A stretch of DNA of 64,000 bases from Leucobacter tenebrionis (GTDB taxonomy: Bacteria > Actinomycetota > Actinomycetes > Actinomycetales > Microbacteriaceae). The notes below the pieces were generated by a model. It was not told where the DNA came from. It made no database searches and was given only the letters and a program-made list of their open reading frames with translations. Location: positions 1,364,001-1,428,000 of the forward strand of contig NZ_CP082322.1 of the NCBI RefSeq assembly GCF_019884725.1, in the 5' to 3' direction. How positions within the stretch are numbered: the stretch's first letter is position 1; each line of letters begins with the position of its first letter. Below are positions 33,809 to 42,307 of the stretch, piece by piece. The position numbers and the translations under genes were made by a program.

Positions 33809-34602
33809 GCCGCACCCCCGGGCAGCCGCTCCTGCACGTACTCGTAGTAGTCGGAGAGCCGCAGCTCCGAGGCCGCGGCCCGGTCGATCACCACGGTCGC
33901 GTCGCGGTGCAGCTGCAGCGCACTCGCGGGGCACACGCTCGCGAGCGGCCCCTCGACCATCCGTGCCACGGCGGCGGCCTTGGCCTCGCCCTGCGCCACG
34001 AGCAGCAGCTGTCTGGCTTCCAGGATCGTGCCGAGCCCCTGCGTCACACAGTGCACCGGCACCTGCTCGGGCGAGTCGAAGAACCGCGCATTGTCGGCAC
34101 GCGTCTGCGGCGCGAGGGTCTTGATGCGGGTGCGCGAGGCGAACGACGAGGTCGGCTCGTTGAAGCCGATGTGCCCGTTGGCCCCGATCCCGAGCAGCTG
34201 CAGGTCGATCCCGCCGGCTTCCCGGATGCGCCGCTCGTACTCCGCGCAGGCCGCGTCGAGGTCGTCGGCGGTGCCGTCGGGCACGTGCACGCGCGCCGGA
34301 TCGAGGCCGAGCGGCTCGGTGACCGTGCGACGGATGACCGAGTGATAGCTCTCGGGGTGAGAGGGGTCGAGCCCGACGTACTCGTCGAGCGCGAACGCGG
34401 TGACGCCCGAGGTGTCGAGCTCGCCCTCGCGCACCCTGGCGGCGAGCGCGGCGTAGGCGCCGAGCGGCGATGAGCCGGTGGCGACGCCGATCACGGCGCC
34501 GGAGCGGTACGGATCCGCGGATCGCGAGCGGATCGCACGCGCGATCCGCTCGGCCGCGTACTCGGCGACGGCCTCGGCGTCGGGGACGACAACGATCTCC
34601 AT
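33805..34602 (-). CDS. nagB: Glucosamine-6-phosphate deaminase
   Basis: 265 residues. Family motifs: ATGSSPLGAYAALA, FALDEYVGLDPSHPESY (catalytic Asp and Glu), LLGIGANGHIGFNEP and TQGLGTILEARQLLLVAQGEAKA. It converts GlcN-6-phosphate to fructose-6-phosphate and ammonia. The usual Asp in GI-G-x-DGHIAFNEP is replaced by Asn (GANGHIGF). ATG at 34602 follows the SDR stop by a few bases, so translation is probably coupled. It acts directly after NagA, whose gene overlaps the end. Confidence 0.95.
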   Translation of the reverse strand: MEIVVVPDAEAVAEYAAERIARAIRSRSADPYRSGAVIGVATGSSPLGAYAALAARVREGELDTSGVTAFALDEYVGLDPSHPESYHSVIRRTVTEPLGLDPARVHVPDGTADDLDAACAEYERRIREAGGIDLQLLGIGANGHIGFNEPTSSFASRTRIKTLAPQTRADNARFFDSPEQVPVHCVTQGLGTILEARQLLLVAQGEAKAAAVARMVEGPLASVCPASALQLHRDATVVIDRAAASELRLSDYYEYVQERLPGGAA

Positions 34603-34607
34603 CGGCG

Positions 34608-35417
34608 CTAGCGACCGTCGAAGTCGAAGTCCGTGCGGTAACGGTCGCTCGGCATGATGCCTGCGGCCTTGGCGCCGTCGATCGGCAGCGCGACGCCGTT
34701 GATGAACCTCGCCTGCTCGGACGCGAGGAACCGCACCGTCGCCGCGACCTCCCGCGGGTGGGCGATGCGGGGGTCGGGGCAGCTCGCGAGCACGCGGCGC
34801 TGAGCCTCTCCCCGCTCGACGCCGACGAAGTTCGCCCATACCATAGGGGTGTCGATCGGACCGGGGCAGATGGCGTTCACGCGGATCCCGTCGACGGCGT
34901 GAGCGAGCGCGAGTGACTTGGTGAGGCCGACCACCCCGTGCTTGCTGGCACTGTACACCGGATCCGCGGCGCGCCCGACGACGCCGCCGTTCGACGCATT
35001 GTTGATGATGACGCCCCCGGCGGAGTTCGCCATAAGGTGCGGGATCGCGCTCCGTGCGACGTAGATGGTCGAGCGGAGATTGACCTGGAGGAGCTGATCG
35101 ATCCGCTCGTCGTCGTGCTCCGCGAGCGCTCCATTGAATCCGATGCCGGCGTTGTTGAACACGATGTCAAGTCGTCCGAACGCGTCCACCGCCGCCCGCA
35201 CCACCCGATCGGCCTCGTCGCTGCGACGGAGATCCGCCTGCTCGAAGCGGACCGACGCCCCGAATTCCCCGAACAGCTCGGTGCCCCTCGCATCGGAGAC
35301 ATCGGTGGCGAGCACGCTCGCGCCGGCCGCGGCGAGCTCCCGTACGGTTTCGGCGCCGATGCCGCCTGCGCTGCCTGTCACGAGAGCGACTCGCCCTCGG
35401 AGATCTTGAGACGTCAT
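34608..35417 (-). CDS. SDR-family oxidoreductase
   Basis: 269 residues, a classical short-chain dehydrogenase. The cofactor motif is TGSAGGIGAETVRELA, followed by DVSDARG (acidic residue favouring NAD). NNAGIGFNG, NNAS and the catalytic YSASKHG (Tyr-x-x-x-Lys) are present. The C-terminus FINGVALPIDGAKAAGI is typical. The substrate is probably a sugar or sugar acid, judged from the nag operon it heads. GGAGGG lies seven bases before the chosen ATG. A DasR-like operator sits within 40 bases upstream. Confidence 0.9.
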   Translation of the reverse strand: MTSQDLRGRVALVTGSAGGIGAETVRELAAAGASVLATDVSDARGTELFGEFGASVRFEQADLRRSDEADRVVRAAVDAFGRLDIVFNNAGIGFNGALAEHDDERIDQLLQVNLRSTIYVARSAIPHLMANSAGGVIINNASNGGVVGRAADPVYSASKHGVVGLTKSLALAHAVDGIRVNAICPGPIDTPMVWANFVGVERGEAQRRVLASCPDPRIAHPREVAATVRFLASEQARFINGVALPIDGAKAAGIMPSDRYRTDFDFDGR

Positions 35418-35445
35418 GCTCTCGCCCTCCATACCGTCCCCGTGC

Positions 35446-35455
35446 GGTCTATACC
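35446..35455. promoter_or_regulatory. DasR/NagR-like operator 1
   Basis: GGTCTATACC resembles the core of the known DasR/NagR site (GGTCTAGACC, one change). It lies 29 bases upstream of the SDR-nagBA operon and 230 bases from the divergent GntR gene. Confidence 0.65.
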
Positions 35456-35529
35456 AGACGCACGGACGACTGTCACTCTACAAGCTATTTCCGGCGATGG
35501 CAATCACACCCACTCGCGCTCCCGGCCGT

Positions 35530-35545
35530 TGCGGTCTGGACCGCA
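35530..35545. promoter_or_regulatory. DasR/NagR-like operator 2
   Basis: TGCGGTCTGGACCGCA has perfect 7-bp arms around TG, with the same GGTCTNNACC core. It lies nine bases before a TATCCT box that could be the -10 of the GntR/aminotransferase operon. Confidence 0.7.
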
Positions 35546-35683
35546 CGTCGCTATCCTGCTCAGAGACGCAGGTCGGGGCGCATCGGCCGAGCGGGCTCTC
35601 CGCGGGGTCGCCCGCCCGAGTGCTCGACGCGGCGGAGGCGTCGCAGCGGCAGCACACCAATCTCGATCGCTCAGGAGGTGACG

Positions 35684-36385
35684 ATGACGCAGACCAAAGG
35701 CGAAGAGGTGCGGCAGCGCCTCGGCACCCTCATCGCCGCGGCCGAACCGGGGCACCGACTCCCCCCGGAGCGGGAACTCATGCGCACCTTCGGAGTCGCA
35801 CGCGAGACGATCCGTCGCGCGCTGGATGACCTCGTCTTCGAGGGACAGCTCGTCAAGCGGGCGGGCGTGGGAACGTTCGTCGCGCGTCCGCGGCTGACCA
35901 AACAATTCAGAATGCGGTCGTTCACCGAGGAGATGCGCGCGCAGGGAATGAGCAGCTCCTCCCGTCTGATCTCAGCGACGACCCACGCCGCGGGTGCCCG
36001 GACGGGAGCCCAGCTGAGGATCTCCCCCGCGAGCCCGGTCATCTCGATCCAACGCGTCCGGCTGGCGAACGACGAGCCGATGGCGATCGAAACGCTGCGG
36101 CTCCCGCTGGACCTGGTGCCGGGTCTGGCGGTCCGCGAGCTCGAGTCCCGCTCGCTCTACGAGACCCTGCGGGAGGACTACGACATCGAGCTCTCGTCGG
36201 GGTCGCAACGGATTGAGGCGACCGTGACTGACGACGCCGAATCCGCGCTGCTCGGGCTGGCTCCCCAGAGCCCAGCCCTACTCGTCGACCGCGTCACCTG
36301 GACCGCGGAGGGCCGGAGGGTCGAGGCCGCCCGGTCCGTCTACCGCGGCGATCGGTACCGTTTCGAAGTCGACCTCACCGCATAA
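35684..36385 (+). CDS. GntR-family regulator (HutC/UTRA type)
   Basis: 233 residues. A winged-helix domain (LPPERELMRTFGVARETIRRALDDLVFEGQLVKRAGVGTFVA) spans about residues 28-70. A UTRA effector domain of the HutC subfamily follows (FTEEMRAQGM, ISIQRVRLANDEPMAIETLRL, ARSVYRGDRYRFEVDL). DasR and NagR, which sense amino-sugar phosphates, belong here. Two GGTCTNNACC sites lie between it and the divergent SDR-nagBA operon, so it probably controls both directions. AGGAGG lies five bases before the ATG at 35684. Confidence 0.92.
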   Translation: MTQTKGEEVRQRLGTLIAAAEPGHRLPPERELMRTFGVARETIRRALDDLVFEGQLVKRAGVGTFVARPRLTKQFRMRSFTEEMRAQGMSSSSRLISATTHAAGARTGAQLRISPASPVISIQRVRLANDEPMAIETLRLPLDLVPGLAVRELESRSLYETLREDYDIELSSGSQRIEATVTDDAESALLGLAPQSPALLVDRVTWTAEGRRVEAARSVYRGDRYRFEVDLTA

Positions 36386-36407
36386 GGGAAGGACCGCACG
36401 CACCGCC

Positions 36408-37589
36408 ATGGCCCACACCCAGTATCCCGTCTCCTGGCTCGCCGGCGAGTATCCGGCGTCCGCCATCCGCGCCGTGTTCGACCGGGTCGCGCAGTTCGAG
36501 GGCGTCACGAAGCTCACCGTCGGCGAGCCCGACTTCGATACCCCGCCCCACATCGTCGAGGCTGCCGTGCGCTCACTCCGTGACGGCGAGACCCGGTACA
36601 GCGCGAACGCCGGCATCCCCGCCTTCCGGAGGGCTATCGCCGAGCACCACGGCCGCCGCTGGGCGCGTCCGCTCGCGGAGGAGCAGGTGATGGTCGCGGC
36701 GGGCGGTATGGAGGCGCTACTGCTCGCGCTCGGCGTGGTGCTCGATCCCGGCGACGAGATCCTGATTCCCGACCCGGCGTATCCCAACTACCTCGGCCAG
36801 GTGCACATGCTCGGCGCGAGACCGGTCCGGATCCCGCTGAGCGCCACGGACGGCTTCCGGCTCACGGCGGATCGGATCGAACCGCTCATCGAAGCACGGA
36901 CGAAGGCGCTCATCATCAACTCCCCCTCGAACCCGCTCGGCACCGTGATTCCCGCCGACGAGCTCCGGCGCATCGCCGAACTCGCGGATCGACGCGGTCT
37001 CATCATCATCTCCGACGAGGTCTACGACCGGGTGGTGTTCGACGGACGCGCGCACGTCTCCATCGCGCAGGTCGACCCCGCCTTCGAGCGCTTCCTCGTC
37101 GTCAACTCGCTCTCGAAGAGCCACGCGATGACCGGCTGGCGAGCGGGGTACGTGATCGGCTCCCCACGCCTCATCGCCCCCATGCCGCACATGCAGGAGG
37201 GCATCTCGTCGTGCTTGCCGGTGTTCGTCCAGCGCGCCGGTATCGCCGCTCTCGAGGGGCCAGAGGACGCGACGCGCGCAATGGTGAAGTCCTACCAGCG
37301 ACGGCGCGACCTCCTGGTGAGGGGGATCACCGGCATTCGAGGCCTCGACTGCGCAGTGCCGGACGGAGCCTTCTACCTGTTCGTCGACGTGCGCGGCACG
37401 GGCCTCTCGAGCGAGGCGTTCGCCGAACGTCTGCTGCAGGAGCAGCGCGTGGCCGTGATCCCGGGCACCGCCTTTGGAGAGCGCGGCGAAGGCTTCGTCA
37501 GGATCTCCTACGCCGCGAACGAGGCAACGCTGACGGCGGCGCTCGCCGGGATTCGCGCATTCGTAGACGACGGTGCGGCGCATGCCTAG
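36408..37589 (+). CDS. PLP-dependent aminotransferase, class I/II
   Basis: 393 residues, fold type I. The motifs are TVGEPDFDTPPHIVEAA, YSANAGIPAFRRAIAEHHG, INSPSNPLGTV, IIISDEVYDRVVFDG and the PLP lysine in NSLSKSHAMTGWRAGYV. An Arg for the substrate carboxylate is in EGFVRISYA. It resembles aspartate/aromatic aminotransferases. In this setting, between nag genes and nanE, it may transaminate an amino-sugar-derived acid, which is inference. It follows the GntR gene by 22 bases and overlaps the kinase gene. Confidence 0.9.
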   Translation: MAHTQYPVSWLAGEYPASAIRAVFDRVAQFEGVTKLTVGEPDFDTPPHIVEAAVRSLRDGETRYSANAGIPAFRRAIAEHHGRRWARPLAEEQVMVAAGGMEALLLALGVVLDPGDEILIPDPAYPNYLGQVHMLGARPVRIPLSATDGFRLTADRIEPLIEARTKALIINSPSNPLGTVIPADELRRIAELADRRGLIIISDEVYDRVVFDGRAHVSIAQVDPAFERFLVVNSLSKSHAMTGWRAGYVIGSPRLIAPMPHMQEGISSCLPVFVQRAGIAALEGPEDATRAMVKSYQRRRDLLVRGITGIRGLDCAVPDGAFYLFVDVRGTGLSSEAFAERLLQEQRVAVIPGTAFGERGEGFVRISYAANEATLTAALAGIRAFVDDGAAHA

Positions 37590-38559
37590 GGGGTTCGCGG
37601 GACCTTCGGAACCGCCCGCAGGCGCCCCCGGCGCCGAATCGCTCGTCGTCGACGTGGGCCAGTCAGGGATGCGCTTCCGACGCCTCCACGGCGCCACCGT
37701 CGAGGAATGGGACGGACCGCCGCTGCGCGCGTCCGATCCGCGCATTCGGCAGGTCGTGTCGGCGGTTGTCGGCGCGCTTCGCCGGATGCGGACCGCCCCG
37801 TCGCGCCTAGCGATCGGCTCGAGCGGGCTCGACGACCCCGCGCCGGCCGCGCGCGCCCTCGCCGAGGCCCTCGACCCGGCGCCCGCTCGGATCGTCGTCG
37901 CGCACGACTCGGTGTCGGCACACGTCGGCGCGCTGTCGGGGGGCTCGGGGGTCGTCCTCGCCGTCGGCACGGGGACCGTCTGCCTCGCCTCGGGTCCGCG
38001 GGGCGTGGCACGGGTCGACGGGTGGGGCGCGCTCCTCGGAGACGGAGGCAGCGGGTACTGGCTCGGCAGGCTCGCCCTATCGACCGCCCTGAAGGATCTC
38101 GACGGACGTCGCACGGCGCCGCTCCTGCGCGCCGCCGCGGAGGAACGCTTCGGAGAGCTGAAGGCTTTCGCCGCCACGCTGCCCGCCCGGGCCGACCGCG
38201 TCTCGTTGGTCGCGGCCTTCGCGAGCGAGGTCGTCGCCCTCGCGCGCCGCGGAGACGACGCCGCGGCCGGGATCCTGCGAGAGGGGGCCGTCGAACTCGC
38301 GGAGTCCGCGGTCGCGGGGCTCTCTCGGGCCGGCTGGCCCGCCGGGTCGGGACCGTCCGTGTCGTACACGGGCTCGCTCCTCGTGGTCTCCGAGGACTAC
38401 CGGCGCATGCTCGTCGCGGAGCTCGCCGAACGGTGGCCGACGGCTCAGTTCCGCGCGCCCGACGGCACGCCGCTCGACGGAGCCGAGCGCCTACTCGACC
38501 TCGACCCGGCGCATCCTCTGCACTCGAGCCTCGCCATCGTCGGAGCACCGACCACGTGA
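37582..38559 (+). CDS. BadF/BadG-type sugar kinase (N-acetylglucosamine kinase-like)
   Basis: About 325 residues of the ASKHA ATPase fold. Phosphate motifs: LVVDVGQSGMRFRR (phosphate 1), VVLAVGTGTVCLA (phosphate 2), and VSYTGSLLVVSEDYRRML (adenosine region). WGALLGDGGSGYWLGR is characteristic of the BadF/GlcNAc kinase group (PF01869). It probably phosphorylates N-acetylglucosamine or N-acetylmannosamine, supplying NanE and NagA. ATG at 37582 overlaps the aminotransferase stop; GTG at 37573 is an alternative. Confidence 0.85.
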   Translation: MPRGFAGPSEPPAGAPGAESLVVDVGQSGMRFRRLHGATVEEWDGPPLRASDPRIRQVVSAVVGALRRMRTAPSRLAIGSSGLDDPAPAARALAEALDPAPARIVVAHDSVSAHVGALSGGSGVVLAVGTGTVCLASGPRGVARVDGWGALLGDGGSGYWLGRLALSTALKDLDGRRTAPLLRAAAEERFGELKAFAATLPARADRVSLVAAFASEVVALARRGDDAAAGILREGAVELAESAVAGLSRAGWPAGSGPSVSYTGSLLVVSEDYRRMLVAELAERWPTAQFRAPDGTPLDGAERLLDLDPAHPLHSSLAIVGAPTT

Positions 38560-38570
38560 AAGGACCGCAC

Positions 38571-39275
38571 ATGGACCCCTCGATCACCGCCCTGCTCGGC
38601 AGGCTCGTGGTTTCCTGCCAGGCTCACGACGGGAACCCGCTACGCGGGCCAGACTCGATGGCGCGCATGGCGCAGGCCGCGATCATAGGCGGCGCCGGGG
38701 GCATCCGTGCCGAGGGCGTTGCCGACGTGCGAGCCATCCGCGCCGCCGTCGATGCGCCGATCATCGGACTGATCAAGACCGAGCAGCGCGACCGCGACAG
38801 CGTGTTCATCACCCCGGGCTGGGATGAGGCCTCGGCCGTCCGTGCCGCGGGGGCGGATGTCATCGCACTCGACGGGACGCCACGGCCCAGGCCCGACGGC
38901 GTCCCTCTCGGCAGTCTCATCCGCCGCATCCACGACGAGCTCGGCTGCCCCGTCATGGCCGACATCGACTCGCACGCCTCGGCCGAGTACGCGATCGAGC
39001 AGGGCTGCGACCTCGTGGGGACCACGCTCGCCGGATATACGGCGGCCCGTCCCGCGACGGAGGGACCCGACCTCGAGCTCGTGGCGGAGATCGCGACATT
39101 CGCGAGCGTCCCCGTCGTCGCGGAGGGCCGCTTCTGGACCCGGGAGGACGCGATCGCCGCCATCGAGGCCGGTGCCTCCGCGGTGGTCGTCGGCACCGCC
39201 ATCACCAACCCCATGCTGACGACGGCACGCTTCGCACGGGCGGTGGCGGAGCGCAGCGGGGCCGTCGCCGGATAG
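38571..39275 (+). CDS. nanE: N-acylglucosamine-6-phosphate 2-epimerase
   Basis: 234 residues, TIM barrel. The start LGRLVVSCQAHDGNPL, the lysine in PIIGLIKTE, VIALDGTPRPRP, CPVMADIDSHASAEYAIEQG, LVGTTLAGYT and VVAEGRFWTREDAIAAI match NanE. It interconverts N-acetylmannosamine-6-phosphate and N-acetylglucosamine-6-phosphate, linking sialic-acid or ManNAc use to NagA/NagB. GAAAGGA precedes the ATG by seven bases, 12 bases after the kinase gene. No sialic acid lyase is in the window, so ManNAc or GlcNAc may be the entering sugar. Confidence 0.95.
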   Translation: MDPSITALLGRLVVSCQAHDGNPLRGPDSMARMAQAAIIGGAGGIRAEGVADVRAIRAAVDAPIIGLIKTEQRDRDSVFITPGWDEASAVRAAGADVIALDGTPRPRPDGVPLGSLIRRIHDELGCPVMADIDSHASAEYAIEQGCDLVGTTLAGYTAARPATEGPDLELVAEIATFASVPVVAEGRFWTREDAIAAIEAGASAVVVGTAITNPMLTTARFARAVAERSGAVAG

Positions 39276-39311
39276 CCGGACAAGAACGGCCGACACGAGG
39301 GCCCGAGCGGT

Positions 39312-40400
39312 TCAGCCCTCGACCGGCGGGCTCTTCACCCCGTGGCCCGTGAGCATCAGGACGACGGTCGCGCCCTCCTCGAACCGCAGCTGCTCCACGG
39401 CCGCGAGCGCAATGGCCGATGATGGCTCCACCCAGATCCCGCCCCGCCTCAGCGCGCGCACCGAGGCGATCGTCTCGGCCTCGTCGATCGCCACGACCTG
39501 TCCGCCCGTGCGCCGCACGGCGTCCAACGTGATCAGCCCCTGATCCTCGTAGCCGCGCAGCGGGTCAGCGATCGCCGTCGCCACGGTCGGCGTCTGCCGC
39601 ACGGGCTCATGCAGCATGCGGCGCCACACCTCCCGCTCATCCCGCGTCGACGCGGAGGCCGCGCCGCTCGAGACCGTCGCAGCTGAGGCCGACGAGGCCG
39701 CGGCCGCACCGATCGCCCAGGCCCGGGCGATCGGTGCGCAGCCCGCGGCCTGCACGCCGACGAGGGCCGGCACGCGATCCGCGTCCCCGCACTCCACCAG
39801 CGCTGCGAAGCCACGCTCGATGCCGCTGAGGAGCGGGCCGGCTCCGATGGGAACGATGACGGCACCGGGTGCGCACCCGCACTGCTCGAGCAGCTCGGCG
39901 GCTACCGTGCGGTACCCCTCGATAATGTACTCGTTCTGGTAGGTCGTGGAGACGTTCATGTACCCCTCGTCCGCGAGCGCCGCGGCCTCGGCGTACGCGT
40001 CGCTGTAGTCGCCGGAGATCTCGGAGACCTCGGCACCGTAGGCGCGGCACGCGTCGAGCTTCGCCATCGCATTCGAGGAGCTGGCCACGATCACGCGGCA
40101 GCTAAGACCGGCCGCCGCCGCGTACGCCGACGCCGACACCGCAGCGTTCCCCGTCGAAGCGACTACGAGGCCCCGCTTGCCCTGATCCACCGCGACCGAC
40201 GCGGCGAGCGCCATGCCCCGGTCCTTGAAGGAGAGCGTGGGGTTCTGACTCTCGAGCTTGCCGAGCAACGAGATACTTCTGTCGCCCGAGTCGATCGGCA
40301 CGAGCGGAGTCGATCCCTCGCCGAGCGTGATGCGGGTGCGCGTGCCGGGCAGTATCGACGCGTGCCGCCAGATCCCCACGTCCCGCGCGCCGTCAGGCAT
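39312..40400 (-). CDS. Threonine synthase-like PLP enzyme (fold type II), possible amino-aldonate ammonia-lyase
   Basis: 362 residues. The PLP lysine lies in SQNPTLSFKDRGMA; the phosphate loop is VVASTGNAAVSASAYAAAAG; later come ISGDYSDAYAEAA and PIGAGPLLSG. These are threonine-synthase/dehydratase-family features. An Ala/Ser-rich insertion (AIGAAAASSASAATVSSGAA, about residues 235-254) is unusual. The gene overlaps the KDPG aldolase gene by eight bases and faces the M20 deacetylase/RidA operon. RidA normally clears enamines made by PLP ammonia-lyases. I infer that it deaminates a 2-amino sugar acid to a 2-keto-3-deoxy acid; a true threonine synthase role is less likely in this setting. Confidence 0.82.
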   Translation of the reverse strand: MPDGARDVGIWRHASILPGTRTRITLGEGSTPLVPIDSGDRSISLLGKLESQNPTLSFKDRGMALAASVAVDQGKRGLVVASTGNAAVSASAYAAAAGLSCRVIVASSSNAMAKLDACRAYGAEVSEISGDYSDAYAEAAALADEGYMNVSTTYQNEYIIEGYRTVAAELLEQCGCAPGAVIVPIGAGPLLSGIERGFAALVECGDADRVPALVGVQAAGCAPIARAWAIGAAAASSASAATVSSGAASASTRDEREVWRRMLHEPVRQTPTVATAIADPLRGYEDQGLITLDAVRRTGGQVVAIDEAETIASVRALRRGGIWVEPSSAIALAAVEQLRFEEGATVVLMLTGHGVKSPPVEG

Positions 40401-41016
40401 CGGAACGCCCCGCCGCGCGGAGCGCTGCCCGCGCATGCTCGCGGATGCCGCTCCAGTCCTCAGCGGCGATCTCGTGCGGTCTCGCGAGCGATCCCAGCCC
40501 GACGGCCACGGCTCCGGCGTCCAGCCACTCGGCGGCGTTCGCGTCACTGATCCCGCCGCTCGGCACGAACTCGAGTTCAGGGAACGGCCCCCGGACCGCC
40601 GAGATGTACCCCGCACCGACCTGTCCCGCGTGGAACAGCTTGAGGAGGTCGAACCCAGCGGTCCTCGCCTGCATGACCTCGCTCGGGGTCTGCACTCCGG
40701 GAAGCGCAGGCATTCCGGACTCGCGCATGGCCTCGAGCAGCGGCTGCGAGATTCCGGGCGAGACGAGGAAGGCAGCCCCGGCCGACACCGCTTGATCGAC
40801 GTGCTCGGGGGCGGTGATGGTGCCGATCCCGACGGAAGCCGGCGCGTCGGAGAGATCGCGAACGATCTCGAACGCGCCGGGGACCGTGAGCGTGAGCTCG
40901 ATGATTCCAATGCCGGAGTCGATGAGCGTCTCGGCCGCGCGCCGGACCTTCGCGGGGTCATCGCCGCGCAGCACTGCGACCAGGCGCTCATCGCGGAGCA
41001 GGTTCAGGAATGCCAA
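40393..41016 (-). CDS. KDPG aldolase (2-dehydro-3-deoxyphosphogluconate aldolase family)
   Basis: 207 residues, TIM barrel. The motifs are LVAVLRGDDP, GIIELTLTVPGAF (catalytic Glu region), GIGTITAPEHVDQAVSAGAAFLVSPG, LLKLFHAGQVG (Schiff-base Lys) and FVPSGGIS. It should cleave 2-keto-3-deoxy-6-phosphogluconate to pyruvate and glyceraldehyde-3-phosphate. TTG at 41016 has GAGG seven bases upstream; an upstream TTG at 41034 is possible. The gene is divergent from the M20 deacetylase operon, and the KDG-type kinase lies 3 kb away, so the two catalyse consecutive steps. Confidence 0.93.
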   Translation of the reverse strand: MAFLNLLRDERLVAVLRGDDPAKVRRAAETLIDSGIGIIELTLTVPGAFEIVRDLSDAPASVGIGTITAPEHVDQAVSAGAAFLVSPGISQPLLEAMRESGMPALPGVQTPSEVMQARTAGFDLLKLFHAGQVGAGYISAVRGPFPELEFVPSGGISDANAAEWLDAGAVAVGLGSLARPHEIAAEDWSGIREHARAALRAAGRSDA

Positions 41017-41054
41017 AGGACGACCTCGATTCAAGACTGGCTGACTCTCGAAGA

Positions 41055-41084
41055 TTTTGGAATGCTATTCTGAAAACTTCAGAA
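41055..41084. promoter_or_regulatory. Operator-like sites between the aldolase and deacetylase operons
   Basis: TTTTGGAATGCTATTC (41055-41070) resembles TTTTGGAAGGTTCTTC before the sugar-binding-protein gene (56419-56434); 13 of 16 positions agree. TTCTGAAAACTTCAGAA (41068-41084) is a perfect 7-bp inverted repeat with a 3-base spacer. Both lie in the short gap between divergent operons. Confidence 0.6.
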
Positions 41085-41115
41085 CCACTCTAACCCGTCT
41101 GCGATCGGAGCGACA

Positions 41116-42297
41116 ATGGATGTCATCGAACTCACCCGGCAGCTGGTCTCGATCGATTCCCAGAACCCGGGGGCCGGGGAGCGGGAGATCGCCGGTTTCG
41201 TCGACGCCTGGTGCCGCGAGCGCGGTATGCCCTCCCGGATCGTGGAGTTCCAGAGCGGGCGGTCCAACGTGGTGGTCACACTCGACCTCGGCGAGGGTGG
41301 GCACCTCGGCCTCACCGGACACCTCGACACCAAGCCGATCGGCGATGCGCTCTCCGCGTGGAGCACTCCGCCGCTCGAGCTCACGGTCGATGGGGATACC
41401 GCGTACGGTCTCGGCGCCACCGATATGAAGGGCGCCGTCGCCGCCATGCTCGTCGTGGCTGAGCGCATCGCGGCCGCGCCCTCCCGCGGCCTCGGCAAGC
41501 TCTCCCTCGTGCTCACCGCCGACGAGGAGCAAGGCTCTGACGCCGGCGCCCAGTCACTCATCGCCTCCCCCGAACTGCCGGACGTCGACGCGCTCGTCAT
41601 CGGCGAGCCGAGCGGCATCGACGACCCATGGGAGGCGATGTTCCTCGTGTCGCGCGGGATCTGCTGCTTCGAGGTGGAGATCACGACGACGCAGGGGCAC
41701 AGTGGCCTGTCTCCGCGCCTCGGGCGCAATGCCTCACTCGTCGCCGCCGACGTGCTGCGCGCCTTCGAGTCCTTCGCTCCCCCGGTCGACCGCCCGGGCA
41801 AGGTGCCCGCGACCCCCACCGTCAACCCCGGAATGATGGTCTCGGGCGGTGTCTGCTTCGGCGTCTGGCCAGGACGCTGCACCGTCGGCATCGAGATCCG
41901 CACCGTGCCCGGCATGGACCGAGACCGCGTGCGCGCCGCGATCGAACAGTTGGTGCATCGAACCGTCGGAGACGAGGCCACGGCCACGATCACCTACGAG
42001 CCCGGGTCCATGGGCTGGATGCCGGCGACCGAGATCGATCCCGATCACCCCGTGGTCCGGATCGCCAGCGCCGCGGCCGAATCGGTGCTGGGTCGCGCCC
42101 TCCCCTTCGCCCCCTACCCCGGCGGCACGGACGCAGCCTACTTCATGGGCGAGGCCGGGGTGCCGACGATCGTGAGCCTCGGCCCGGGCTGGCTCAGCGT
42201 CGCGCACGGCGCGAACGAAAAGGTGGGCGTTTCGCAGCTCCACCAGGCCGTCAACCTCTACGAGCACCTGGCTCGTAACTATCCCGCCGAGGGGTAG
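41116..42297 (+). CDS. M20-family peptidase/deacetylase (ArgE/DapE type)
   Basis: 393 residues. The zinc-site motifs are LTGHLDTKPIGD, YGLGATDMKGAVAAML and TADEEQGSDA (catalytic and metal Glu), with a late His in SVAHGANEKV. The dimerisation domain lies between about residues 180 and 290. Such enzymes hydrolyse N-acyl amino acids (acetylornithine, succinyl-diaminopimelate, carboxypeptidase G2 substrates). Next to an ammonia-lyase candidate, RidA, KDG-type kinase and KDPG aldolase, it could remove acetyl from an N-acetyl-amino aldonic acid; this is inference. Confidence 0.9.
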   Translation: MDVIELTRQLVSIDSQNPGAGEREIAGFVDAWCRERGMPSRIVEFQSGRSNVVVTLDLGEGGHLGLTGHLDTKPIGDALSAWSTPPLELTVDGDTAYGLGATDMKGAVAAMLVVAERIAAAPSRGLGKLSLVLTADEEQGSDAGAQSLIASPELPDVDALVIGEPSGIDDPWEAMFLVSRGICCFEVEITTTQGHSGLSPRLGRNASLVAADVLRAFESFAPPVDRPGKVPATPTVNPGMMVSGGVCFGVWPGRCTVGIEIRTVPGMDRDRVRAAIEQLVHRTVGDEATATITYEPGSMGWMPATEIDPDHPVVRIASAAAESVLGRALPFAPYPGGTDAAYFMGEAGVPTIVSLGPGWLSVAHGANEKVGVSQLHQAVNLYEHLARNYPAEG

Positions 42298-42300
42298 GTT
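42295..42300 (+). promoter_or_regulatory. -10 box (TAGGTT) before the GntR start
   Basis: TAGGTT fits TANNNT and overlaps the deacetylase stop codon. The ATG at 42308 follows after seven bases, so a leaderless GntR-RidA transcript may start here even within the operon. Confidence 0.45.
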
Positions 42301-42307
42301 ACCGTTC

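Noticed and set aside
36717..38369. 550-codon open frame on the minus strand
   Set aside because: Antisense to the aminotransferase and kinase genes, both with full motif sets.
39312..40400. Housekeeping threonine synthase (thrC)
   Set aside because: The SFKDRG motif fits, but there are no hom or thrB genes nearby, and the gene overlaps a KDPG aldolase gene in a sugar-acid cluster.
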